Shown here: in pieces, positions 25,612-35,459 of the stretch
Layout: each line of letters begins with the position of its first letter
Position numbering within the stretch: position 1 is the first letter of the stretch
NCBI GenBank assembly: GCA_933207985.1
Contig: OW240918.1
Span: forward strand, 115,433,741-115,497,740
From: Pelobates cultripes
Lineage: Eukaryota; Chordata; Amphibia; Anura; Pelobatidae
DNA: 64,000 bases
Direction: 5' to 3'
The notes under the pieces: generated by a model
Database searches by the model: none
Seen by the model: the letters and a program-made list of their open reading frames with translations, nothing else
What the model was told of the DNA's origin: nothing
Translations under genes and position numbers: made by a program

Positions 25612-28330
25612 GGAACAATAAGCAAAGATCATCACATACTTATAGAAAACCTATCCACAATACGAATAATCATCACAACTCACCAGACTATCAGAATTTC
25701 CCTCACTACACCACCACAAGAAAGCCCAATCATTCACAACCTTTAACCCCTAGACCACAAAGACCCAGGTTCGGGCATAAATATCCCGACCCCCCGAAAT
25801 CACCACCCAATTACACTCATAATAATAGATATCAGTTACTGTCTATTGATTCAGAAATTGAAGAGAATTTTTTAGACATTCGCACACAAAACCTACCTCA
25901 TATACAAACTCCGTACCTCCCCAGAACAAGAAAACGAAGCTTAAGCATAGAGGAAGGAGAAGTGGCGGAAGACTACAAAAGAGAAAGAAAAGAGAGACAA
26001 CAATAATACGAAACTGTGATGAAAAAGAACTAGGAATTTTCAACCTTTCGCAAAAAGTTTTAACATCCACACAGATCCAGGTTTTAAGTAAAGGTTTAAA
26101 ATATGCCCCTACTAATTCTTTTAATTCCTTTCAAGCTTTTTTAGATATAAATAAATTTGTGAGGAAAGCCACTATCAAAAGATTCTTTACTCAAAACACC
26201 ATTACCTCTACAACTAATCTTACACCTCAAAATCAACCTATTAATATTCCAACAGTTGATCTTACAATTCATACAGATTTAAAAAATTCCTCTAAGTTTT
26301 ACCCCTCACATTTTAAATCAGGTCCAATAGAGGTCTTCGAAAAATTAGTTCTAAAAGACTTTGAGAAAATAAAACACAAAAAATACGACCATCAGAATTT
26401 AACACAAAATGAGCGTAAAGCAATAAAAGAACTTCAAAATGACGAAGATATCGTCATCAAACCTGCCGACAAAGGTGGAGGTTTGGTCATTTTGTCCAAA
26501 CTATCATACATTGAGGAAGCTAATCGTCAACTCAATGATCGTGAAGTGTATGACAAGTTACCATATGACCCAACTTCAAAAATTAAAATTATTTTAAAAG
26601 ATTTTTTAACTAAGGGACTTGATTTGGACATCCTAAGTAAACAAGAATTTAACTATTTAAATATTCCTTACCCTAAGATACCGGTCATTTACTTCCTCCC
26701 CAAAATTCATAAAAATATGACAGAACCTCCTGGGAGACCAATTGTATCAGGGATTAACTCCGTTTTATCCAATCTCTCAGAATATATAGACATTTTATTA
26801 CAGCCTTCAGTCAAACTAATGAGATCCTATCTTAAAGACTCCATGACCCTTTTATCCTTTTTAAAAGATTTTATATGGTGCCAAGATTACATTTTAGTTA
26901 CGTGCGACGTCCAATCATTATATACTATTATTCCCCACACCTTAGGATGTGAGTCAGTTAAAAAAATTTTTTTTTAAAAAACCAAAGTTCGATTCCGGTC
27001 TCCCAAATAAATTTTATACTAGAGGGTATTCACATGATTTTAACTAATAACTATTTTTGGTTTTACGATTCTTTTTATATTCAAAAAAAAGGCACAGCTA
27101 TGGGAACCAGGTTTGCCCCCAGCTACGCTAACCTCTTTATGGCTGATTGGGAGTCATCGGCCATTTGGGGTGATCACAGCTGGCGGGCAAACCTGGTCGC
27201 ATATTTTCGTTATATAGACGATTTATTTTTTATCTGGCAAGGTTCAGAGACCTCTCAAGTTGTTTTTAGAATTTTTAAACAACAATGATAAAAGTATAAT
27301 CTTAACCTCAAATTATAGTAAGGTATCTATTGATTTTTTGGATCTTAACATTTTTATTCATGAAGGTAATATTCAAACTAAGACCTTCTTTAAAGAAGTT
27401 TGTACTAATACCATCATAGATCATACAAGTTGTCATTATAAACCCTGGTTAGATGGGATTCCAAAAAGTCAATTTCTTTGTCTTCATCGCAACTGTTCTC
27501 TATCAAATGATTTTAAAATTCAATCTACCTCATTGAATAATAAGTTCTTAGAAAAAAACTATGAACCAGAAAAATTGAATGCAGCATTAAAAGAAGTTAC
27601 TGCAAAAGAAAGAAAAGACCTTTTAGTATATAAAGCCAAAAAGGAAGACCCCCCAAAATTGCCTATTATTTTAGACTTTAATAAGAAAAATAAAGATATA
27701 ATAAAAATCATTAATAAACATTGGCACATTCTTAAACAGGACGACCTTTTGAAAGACTGTATTCCTGACAAACCAAATGTGATTTTTAGAGGGGCCCCAA
27801 ATTTTAAGAAAATTCTAACAAAAAATTATACTAAAATTACCTCATCAAAGGAGAATTTTCTGTCAAAACCAAAAGGTTTTTTTAAATGTAACAAATGTAT
27901 TGTATGCAAATCTACAAATCCAAATACCAATACTAAAACGACTCATTTCTCTTCCACCATTACCAAAACTATGTACCCGATTAAAGACTTTGTAGGATGT
28001 AACACTAAAAATTTTATTTTTCTACTAGAATGTCAAAGTGGTTTTCAATATGTTGGCATGACAACAAGGTGTTTAAAGATTAGATTGGCAGAACATTGCC
28101 GCAACATCAAAAAAGGATATGACAACCATTCAGTGTCTAAGCACTTTTTATTTCACAATAAAGACCCCAGTGTTCTTAAAGTTACTGGGATAGAAAAAGT
28201 TGCCATGCCATGGAGAGGAGGAGATATGAAAAATATTTTGGGAAAAAGAGAGATGAATTGGGTTTTTCAGCTCAAAGCCCTATCACCCCAAGGATTAAAT
28301 GTAGAATTCGACCTTTTTAACTTTTTATAA
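25612..28330 (+). pseudogene. PLE1 main copy: Penelope-like RT + GIY-YIG endonuclease
   Basis: The enzyme would cut the target with a GIY-YIG nuclease and reverse-transcribe from the nick. The frame starts at the head-to-head junction, so the natural N terminus is missing. 25612-26006 is a basic, Asn/Pro-rich N-terminal region. After a frameshift near 25990 come LSKGLKYAPT (about 26082), KPADKGGGLVIL (26460), YFLPKIHK and GRPIVSG (26690-26750), and VTCDVQSLYTIIPH with the first catalytic Asp (about 26895). A slip in an A/T run near 26965 leads to GTAMGTRFAPSYANLFM and YIDDLFFIW (27210). A third slip at 27260-27288 leads to the CNKCIVC cluster and the nuclease (27260-28330). The nuclease core reads FLLECQSGFQYVG, losing a conserved Tyr and CPCG residues. 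Not functional as it stands. Confidence 0.9.
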
Positions 28331-28993
28331 ATTATAAATTTTCCATTATAATTATGTATTCCATCCATTTTTTTTTTTTATTTTTTTTTTTTCACATCTC
28401 ACACTACTTTTCATAATTTTTTTTTTCACATTACATTTCATAATTTTTTCATTCATTAACTTTTTATTTTGAGCTTTGTTTATTTCCAATATATATATTT
28501 TTAATTTTGGACTTTGTTATACATATTATATATTATATATTTTTCAGGCATACATTTCCCACAATGCTTAGTTCCGACCACGTGATCGCGTCTAGTCGCG
28601 ATCACGTGTTTCATTATATATTATTAAAAATAATGCTTGTTTTACTATTCAAAGCCCAGAGACATCTTTATACTCCTTTTATTTATGTTTTTACATCCTA
28701 AATTTTAACTTTTGAACATATATAAGTTGCGATTAGATGCTCCTTAATGACATCATATTTACATGTGTACAACATTGTTAATAATGCTCGTTTTATTATT
28801 TTAAATTTACAAATATCTTTATATTGCATTATAAAATGCCTCTATATCTTGAATTCTCACTTTTAAATTGTTTCAAATTATGCATATTGTACGAGTGACG
28901 TCATTTTGGCGCCAAAATTCAAATGCTTATCTGTATTTTTTTAGTTTATAAAAGCAGTTATTGTACCAGGTTTTTCTCTCTTTTAAATGCCAT

Positions 28994-29030
28994 TTGATAA
29001 AGCCCTGTGTGGTGAAACGCGTTTTGGCTA
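28994..29030 (+). other. Hammerhead-like core in PLE1 tail (degenerate)
   Basis: TTGATAAAGCCCTGTGTGG followed by TGAAACGCG. This resembles the order CUGAUGA - short stem - GAAA of hammerhead ribozymes, a class reported in Penelope-like terminal repeats. Two core bases differ (TTGATAA), so activity is doubtful. Mirrored at 23341-23379 and recurring, diverged, in PLE2 at 42744-42780. Confidence 0.4.
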
Positions 29031-29181
29031 TTATTAGTTTGTTTTATATATTGATATATTATATTTTAATAAAGGAATATCGGCTTTTATTTTTGCCTAT
29101 ATATTTTTAATTCCTTCCTTTTTAATTTGAATTACCTGGTCACCGATTTGGATTGAAGTACGTCACTTTCCAAGAATCCTA

Positions 29182-29248
29182 AGGTGGGGATTGTACCACC
29201 TGCGCCATCATACTGAGCAGTAGTTCCTGCTCATATACATGTGAGTAT
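29182..29248 (+). other. PLE1 tail module A: two hairpins then GTGAGTAT
   Basis: Hairpin 1: AGGTGG, loop GGATTGTA, CCACCT (29182-29201). Hairpin 2: GAGCAG, loop TAGTTC, CTGCTC (29215-29232). GTGAGTAT at 29241. Mirrored in the left arm. Confidence 0.75.
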
Positions 29249-29353
29249 TTTACAATTTTTATTTGTTTTTATATAATTCAGTGAGCACTATATACGTCTC
29301 TCATCTTTTCACATATCGAGGAATTACTCAGGACTCCATCACCTATATCCAAC

Positions 29354-29425
29354 CAGTGGGGGATTGACGCCACTGAACGCTAAGAATACTTGAGCAAAGT
29401 TTTTTTTGCTCATGCCAAGGTGAGT
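29354..29425 (+). other. PLE1 tail module B: two hairpins then GTGAGT
   Basis: Hairpin 1: CAGTGG, loop GGGATTGACG, CCACTG (29354-29375). Hairpin 2: GAGCAAA with TTTGCTC (29392-29411). GTGAGT at 29420. Lies 172 bases after module A. Confidence 0.7.
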
Positions 29426-29806
29426 TTTTTACCTACTTACAGACCCACATCTGGAAATTTTGTCGATATCCTACACTATTGGAGTTCTTTTTTATTTCTT
29501 TTATTTATCTACATATTAACAAGCGTACCAAGACATCTTCAACATAAGAAGATTCAGATATCCATTTGGACTGTATACTCATCTAAGAACAACACAGGTT
29601 TATCTATTATTTGGGACTTTTTTATCACATTTATTTATTCCATTTATTTTACCTCCCCGTCCCTTTAGCGCGACCTATATACCCATTTTTGTCTATCCTA
29701 TTCTATGTGAGGCTTGCTGAGGGACCTCATTCCTATAGGTTGCTGCTTTTACACTTTATTTTAGTTTCTTTTAGATTATTTAGCGCTGAACCATTATCTT
29801 TTTGTT

Positions 29807-29822
29807 CTATCACATGACATAT
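29807..29822. repeat. Right target-site duplication of PLE1 (16 bp)
   Basis: Exact repeat of 22655-22670. The pre-insertion locus is recovered by joining the flanks here. Confidence 0.9.
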
Positions 29823-30189
29823 CACTGGAAAGTTCGGGATATCCTCTTTACAATACAGCAGGGATTAAAAGAGCAGCTCAAAAGAATAAAAGGAGACGCA
29901 TGTGAACAAAATGTCCAGTACAGGGGACACAAGTTAATGGGCTGGGTCTCAGGAGGTTTTACTGCCAGGCGGAAGATGCAGCTTGCAGCTGTTATCATTC
30001 ATTCTCTAACTTCAATCAAGTGCTGGGAAATGGGCTGGGGAGACAGACTTGGTATCTTACTCTTACCAGATCATTGACAGCCATATTAATAAAGCAAGAT
30101 AGAAGAAAATAAAACACTTAGGATAGCTCATTACATGTGGAGGCATGATACAAGGTCATATTTTTTATTTATAAGTTTTCATTTTTTTT
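29823..30189. other. No gene seen (host flank of PLE1)
   Basis: Short unique stretch. The 91-aa frame at 29802-30077 starts inside the TSD and has no recognisable domain. Confidence 0.5.
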
Positions 30190-30472
30190 AAACGTGGGTT
30201 GTTGCTACACAATGCTGTCGCCCTCTTCTTTTGTAGCCCATGGAGCAGCGTAGCTAAGGGGAGTGGGCCTTGACATTGCCAGGAGACAGGCATCTAAGGG
30301 TCAGTGGTTAGGGATTGGTTTAAGGAAATTGAGTGGGGTGGAGTTCTAAGAGGAGTATAAGTAGTGGCCATTTTAGATCTAGGGATCACTTTAATCTAAG
30401 TTGCACTTACCTGTTGTTGTGGCAGGATTTGTGTGGCTTTTACTTTTGTCTCCTCTGCAGGTTGTCAGCAAG

Positions 30473-31247
30473 ATGGAAGATAGGTCTGGAAGGAGTCCGG
30501 GCAGCAGTGCAGGAGAGGGGTGTCGAGTGGCTGAGGGATCGCCTTGGAGATGCTTTGCCATCCGGATCAGGAAGCTCCCTGGGTCAGAGGCCGGTCAGGA
30601 GGACAAGACCCCCGCAGAGATTGAGCCCCAGCGTGGTTCCGGGTTCTTGGCATCCAAGAAGCCCTTCCGGAGGTCCCGATGGTGGGGGTGAGGCTACCGG
30701 TGGGAAGGCCGCAAGTGGAGGAGGTCGCGGGAGGCGTCGCAGTGCAGCCGCACGAACCGAACATTCGGTTTTTGTGTCCTCAATTACAGGGAATGAAGGA
30801 GTAGTGTCTGCTGGGGACAGGAATCCAGGAAAGTGGCCATTACAGGCAGGGTCCAGCGGAAGAAGGAGGATCGGTACGGCAGGCTTGGCAGCAGGTCCTG
30901 GGAATGCTGGAAGCGCTGTTGGTGGAGCTGGGACAGCTGTGGCTCATTGCCCGGGTGAGTCAACCTCTGATGCCATTGCCCCTCCAGTTGCTGGGCCACG
31001 GGTTACCCCGGTGGTGGGTCCCGGTGTTAGCATGGTTGGTGACGGCAGGGTGGCAGGGGGCAGGCGGGGGACTGGTAGGGAACCGAGCGGAGTCTCCCCA
31101 GTCAGCGTGCGGGAGCGCAGCGCTTCACCAGGGTCTCCCATACGACCGGGGTGGGGACGACAACGGGCGGGTCAGGTCGTCATGGGAGTGACAGCGAGGG
31201 ACAGCACAGAGGGTCAGCACCCTCCTCAGGGGCTTCGGCAGCGGTAG
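30473..31247 (+). pseudogene. ORF1-like low-complexity region of the YR element
   Basis: The first ATG after the promoter-like segment is at 30473, preceded by a pyrimidine tract and CTCTGCAG that could act as a splice acceptor. The frame from there is open to 30691. A second frame (30333-31247) overlaps and continues to the recombinase. Both translate to Gly/Ser/Arg/Pro-rich sequence without cysteine knuckles or catalytic motifs. I do not recognise a specific function; position suggests a structural, gag-like product or recombinase N terminus. The sharp GC rise may exaggerate the number of open frames, so the true reading frame is uncertain. Confidence 0.45.
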
Positions 31248-31952
31248 TTGGGCGCAAGCTAACAGCATTAGCCTTTTTGTTCAAGTTTAATGGGTGGGAG
31301 GATGTCACAAAACATTTTCTCATTAGGCAGACATTGAAAGGTTTCAGGCGGGGTAAGGTGTCGGTGGATTCCAGGAGGCCGGTGTCGTTCGAGTTGCTTC
31401 AGCGGGTGGTCCTGGTGCTGCCCGAGGTGTGTTTTTCGGGGTACGAAGTTACACTGTTCTCCGTGGTTTTTAGTTTTGCTTTTTTCAGGGCATTTCGTGT
31501 CAGCGAGCTGGTCAGCAGCAATCGCCAAGGGGCCGGGGGACTTCAGGCGGTGGATGTGGAGGTGTGGAGTAACAGGGTAGTGATCAACCTGAGGCGGTCC
31601 AAAACGGATGTACTGGGAAAAGGGACGTTGGTTACGTTGTGGGAGCTCCCGGTGGGAAAACGTGTCCGTTAGGTGCGCAGCGGCCTTCCAGGAGGAGCGG
31701 GCGAATGCCGGGGATTCAAATTTTAAGCATGAGGACGGCTCTTCACTATCGAAGTTCCAGTTCCTCACGGTTTTTCAGAAGGCATTGGCAAGGTTGGGAG
31801 TGGACCTGGGCCAATTCGGGACTCATTCCTCTAGGATTGGTGCAGCTACTGAAGCAGCAAGACTGGGCTTGGGAAATGAGCGGGTGAAGAAGATTGGCAG
31901 GTGGGAGTTGGTGAGGTTCAGATCTTACATCAGGCCTGACAAGTTGGTATAA
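31151..31952 (+). pseudogene. Tyrosine recombinase (XerD/phage-integrase fold), frameshifted
   Basis: Tyrosine recombinases cut and rejoin DNA through a covalent phosphotyrosine and would integrate the circular element. The core-binding part starts near 31255 (LTALAFLFKFNGWEDVTKHF). The catalytic domain shows FRVSELV (first Arg, about 31495), LRRSKTD (Lys-bearing turn, about 31590), THSSRIGAATEAARLG (HxxR, about 31825), GRWEL and then RSYIRP with the nucleophilic Tyr (about 31925). The frame shifts once near 31660: frame 2 ends after GKRVR at 31672, while the rest continues in the 31608-31952 frame. All catalytic residues remain but on two frames. No RT precedes it, unlike complete DIRS or Ngaro elements. 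Confidence 0.85.
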
Positions 31953-32043
31953 ATCCTAAGGGTGGTTGATGGGGAATTTGGGTTTCACAGTTGTTTTGTG
32001 GTTGTCTATGTTTGCATTATGTCTTACAGGTCGGATGGCATAG

Positions 32044-32640
32044 GTGGTCGGCCACTGATACATATACTGGGCACATCAGAGAGCTGCAGTTCGACATTGT
32101 GGTCTACAGCTGGGCTTTCCAAGTTCCGTGGTTCAGCTTCGGTGGTTTGGTTACCGGGGTTGGGGTTGGAATGCAATTTGTGTTGAAATGTTTCATAAAA
32201 TTCTTTTGGGACAGGTTCCGGACATAGTCGTGCTTCACGCAGGGGGAAATGATGTGGGGTTGTTGCCTCAAAAGGTATTGATTGAGTGTATGAAGAGGGA
32301 TGTGGACAAGCTGACGGAGTTGGTGCCGGGGGTTATGGTCGTATGGTCGGAAATGGTTCCGAGGTTTCACTGGCGACACGCGCGGAATCCTTCCGCAGTA
32401 GCAAAAATTAAGGGAAAGGTCAATAAGGTGATGGCAGCGTATGTGAAGCGGTTGGGGGGGTTGTAATTCGGCACAGGGAGCTGGAGGACATGCTTCCAGG
32501 TTATTATAGGTGCGATGGGGTCCATCTCTCCGAAGTGGGCTTGGACTTTCTATTGTTGGGTTTTCAGGAGGGCTTCCAGAGGGCAATCTTTTCCCTGGAG
32601 GGGGGGGTGTCGCTCAGGAGCTTGAGGAGTCATGCTCTGA
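32044..32640 (+). pseudogene. SGNH (GDSL-type) hydrolase with Ser codon changed to stop
   Basis: SGNH hydrolases are serine esterases or acetylhydrolases; the role in a transposon is unknown. Block I reads VVGH-stop-YIYWA: the GHS catalytic serine position is TGA at 32056-32058, one base from TCA. Block III is PDIVVLHAGGNDVG (about 32218, the Gly and Asn blocks). Block V is CDGVHLSEVG with catalytic Asp at 32514 and His at 32523. Between them one base is missing from a G run (32454-32460), producing a stop at 32464 and shifting the last block. TTGCATTATGTCTTACAG just upstream (ends 32030) looks like a splice acceptor, so the hydrolase may have been a spliced exon joined to an upstream part. 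Confidence 0.82.
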
Positions 32641-32960
32641 GCTGTGGCGGGGGATGGAGAGTAAAGTAGGGGGAGAAAAGAGTGAGATGGGAAAAAAGTT
32701 TGGAGTTCAGGGCTAATATGTAGTCCTTTGAACTGGTTTGGTAGGTTCGCGCTTGTAGGTAGCTCCGAACCGGGGTATGTAAGGGTGTCTCGGTATGCCC
32801 CTACACTTGTGGTGCCATTTGGTAGCAATGGATGGTGCCCTTTGGTGGCAATGGTCATGTTTCAATGTTAAGTTAAATGTTACAATCTTTGGGTATTATG
32901 TTATGTGGGAGTGGATCATTGTCAGAGGGTTAAAATTGTAAAATGCAGGATGGTAATTGT

Positions 32961-32980
32961 GCAGGCCAACGTTGGCCTGC
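32961..32980. terminator. 20-bp perfect palindrome near the 3' end of the YR element
   Basis: GCAGGCCAAC followed by its reverse complement, then AATAAA about 35 bases on. It could be a 3' RNA hairpin or a recombination/terminal signal. The function label is a guess; the palindrome itself is exact. Confidence 0.5.
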
Positions 32981-33020
32981 TGTTGACAATGACCTTTATA
33001 TTTTATGTTAAGAATCAATA

Positions 33021-33758
33021 AAGCTGTGATATAAATTTTGCCAAAACTAACAAGGCGACCATGCACATATCAAGACAAGATTTATGTCTGCTCACCTTCC
33101 CTACTGCCTCCACTTCTCCCCAGTCCCTCCTCACTGAGTGTTTCTTTTGTGCTTACAAACTATTATATATAACTAAATCGAGTTGTGCAGGGTCAGCCTG
33201 TTGCCCATTCCATTAAATGTTGTCACCCCCCTCCAGTTACCCTTAGTACCCTTTTTTGTCTAGAGGCAAAGAAGATGCTCTTTTATCAGCACTTCAACAT
33301 TTTAATATGCATTTTTAATATGTCTGTGTACCTTGTTAATTTTATGGGGGGCACTGTTGCCTACAGCAAGACCAGCTACATCTGCACATACCCATGATGT
33401 TATTTTTCCAAAATACACAACTTACAGCTATATATGCTTGGAAGATGGATGGATGGATGCGTGGCTGGATGCATGAATCAATGGATAGATGAATACATAG
33501 ACACACAGCTAAATAAAGACGATTACAATGGGCATGTCCTGTTTCTGAGATTGTGGTTATATAATTTGCTTTTTTTCTAACAGTACTTATTTGGCTTTTC
33601 AATTACTTTCTACAGACTGATAGCATGCCGTTGTCATCTTGCCTTACAATACATGCAGTTATGCTAAGGTGTAAAAAACACAACAGACAATAATATGTAA
33701 AGAAAAGATTAAATATTAACTTTTTTTTACTTTCCTCATTTTACTGCATTTGCTTATG
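33021..33758. other. No gene; GATG microsatellite
   Basis: AT-rich, with a short GATG-rich run at about 33433-33495. Nothing else recognised. Confidence 0.55.
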
Positions 33759-34653
33759 TTGTAACACATTTTTTTTTTTTTTAGAATTCTTTATTTAGAA
33801 ATGACATAATGAACAGACATGTTCCGGATAATAGCATACAAAGATACAATCTTGGTTCATTCGAAAAGTGTGCAACATGATATCTTATGTACACAATGTT
33901 ACAGTGTGGGTTTACGGAAAACAATAAGTCTGACAATAGTACATTTCTCATATCTGGCTCTTTGTTCGCATATACATAGTCAATACGAGTTTTTATTTAA
34001 CATCGAAAAAACGTAACATAAGAGAATACATGTTGAAAAAAGTACGTGTTTGGTGACCTTTAAGTCCCACCTATTAATTCTGTTGACCATGCCAATGCTG
34101 TGCATTAGTGGATTTATTTTCTGGGTTCATGATCTATGTGCCACCCTCTATCTGTATGGATAGTAATAATTTAGTATCTAGATCCCGGCAGCAAGAAAAC
34201 GGTGGAAATTCATGGCCACTCGAGCAGTTGGCAAGAGCTAATTGTGGGTCTGGAGTCTGTTACGTCTCAGCATCCGATACAGGTGTATTTAATTAGCTTT
34301 CGGTCACCTTAACGTACTAACTTTTCCCCATAAGATAGGGGGAGAGTGAAGATGATAGGATAGAGAAAGATTAAAAAGAACAAAGTGAGACGAGTAGTAT
34401 GGGAGGGGTGGCATGGGGGCGGGGGGTTGGAAGGTGATTTGGGATCAAGATCGTGTTAGTCTTGGACTACCCAATATATATGAGGATGGGGGATTGATGT
34501 GTCTCTGGTTGGCTAGTCTCTGCCTAGGTTCCTAATGGGCAGTTTTCCCATGGTTCCCATATCTTCTGGAAAGTCTTTTGGGTTCCTCTAATCCTGGCTG
34601 TTAGATCATCCATCAAGTGCACCTCTTTAATCCTGTTTATTTTGTAACACATT
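33759..34653 (-). mobile_element. Poly(A) retroposon with 12-bp TSD
   Basis: TTGTAACACATT occurs at 33759-33770 and 34642-34653. Between them lies about 870 bp whose - strand ends in AATAAAGAATTC plus poly(A) (poly-T at 33771-33783). This is the signature of LINE-mediated retroposition. The body has no recognisable ORF; it may be a 5'-truncated LINE 3' end. A similar tail phrase (reverse of CAATTCTTTATTTGTGCAAT) appears at 36398. Confidence 0.75.
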
Positions 34654-35413
34654 CTTAACAGTCTAAATCAGATTTATTTGTAATATTTTGATACAGACAT
34701 ATAAAATGAAATAACCATGCAGCTGCCCTTATTTTACCCTCCAGCCTCCATATCTCAAGAAAAACAAAACAAATAGAATCATAGAGTAGAGTGTTTTTGA
34801 ATTGAACAGTTATTCAGGAACTTTTCAGTTGAGTGGTACGGGCACATTTGGATGTTTCCCTCTTGTAGATTGGATTTGGTAATCAACATCAGATATTCCA
34901 GTTAAATGCATCTCTTTACTAAATATTTTCTGATGAAACTCCTGGGAAAATATATAGAGGAATAGAACTTTTCATGAAAATATTAGTGATCAAACACCTC
35001 TGAACAGACTTAAAACCATTGCCTTCATAGCACCAGATATAAACAGAAGAACCAAGGAACTGTAAAATGAGCAATACTTCTTTATAGAAAATTAATCTGA
35101 TGCATTTGACCGCACATGTATAAAAGCTAATGTTCACTACAAGTCGTAGAAAACAAAGACTTTCATAATATTATCTGATAACATAAAGAAAGATGTTCTA
35201 ACCAAGAAACAAACAAAAAAAGAAACCTGCAGAAGGGGGACTCCATATTGAAAACACCATATATAAATATATATGGTCTTGATAATGACCCTATAGGGTC
35301 AAAACGTCGATATTTGGAAGACACATTTTTGGAGGTTCTCTGAGTGTTGCCAATCATTCTGTTTACTCCTATTTGATTTGGTTACCACCTAGATATTTTT
35401 CTGAGTGCTAGAG

Positions 35414-35459
<46 letters not shown>

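Larger units (their letters stand above)
22671..25615 (-). repeat. PLE1 left inverted arm (about 2.9 kb)
   Basis: Reverse complement of about 26930-29696, very similar throughout (about 10 amino-acid differences over the shared 356-residue frame). It carries about 185 bp (about 23824-24010) absent from the right arm, including a CCTGAAGCCGAGAGA hairpin. Its inner end lies at TTCCCCACACCTTAGG, where the arm stops within the RT coding region. Confidence 0.88.
22671..29806 (+). mobile_element. PLE1: Penelope-like retroelement, head-to-head form
   Basis: A 7.1-kb insertion made of a long 5'-truncated copy in + orientation (about 25612-29806), preceded by a second, shorter copy in - orientation (22671 to about 25615). 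The two 5' breakpoints abut near 25612, and the 3' ends face outward. The 16-bp identical flanks show the unit integrated as one event. The right end extends about 110 bp beyond the left arm, ending in a phrase ATTTAGCGCTGAACC that recurs in PLE2. Penelope-like elements encode a telomerase-related RT joined to a GIY-YIG endonuclease, and are known for partial terminal copies in direct or inverted orientation. This fits that class. Confidence 0.9.
30190..33020 (+). mobile_element. Tyrosine-recombinase + SGNH-hydrolase element lacking RT
   Basis: A GC-rich island in AT-rich surroundings containing, in order on the + strand, a TATA-like TATAAGT at 30356, a Gly/Arg/Pro-rich ORF1 remnant, a tyrosine recombinase, an SGNH hydrolase and a tail with AATAAA (about 33016) just after a 20-bp palindrome. 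No reverse transcriptase or RNase H is present. SGNH hydrolase domains are known in some vertebrate Ngaro-type YR retrotransposons, so this may be an internally deleted Ngaro-like copy or a compact YR element. Boundaries are approximate and no TSD was seen, which is expected for tyrosine-recombinase integration. Confidence 0.72.

Noticed and set aside
24226..28330. RT plus GIY-YIG nuclease as a bacterial retron or group II intron, or a viral divergent gene pair
   Set aside because: Motif order, zinc cluster and TSDs match eukaryotic Penelope-like elements; the divergent pair is an inverted partial copy.
31268..32586. Long minus-strand frames (160-166 aa) opposite the recombinase and hydrolase
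   Set aside because: Shadows of the GC-rich coding strand; no motifs, while the + strand has all catalytic blocks.
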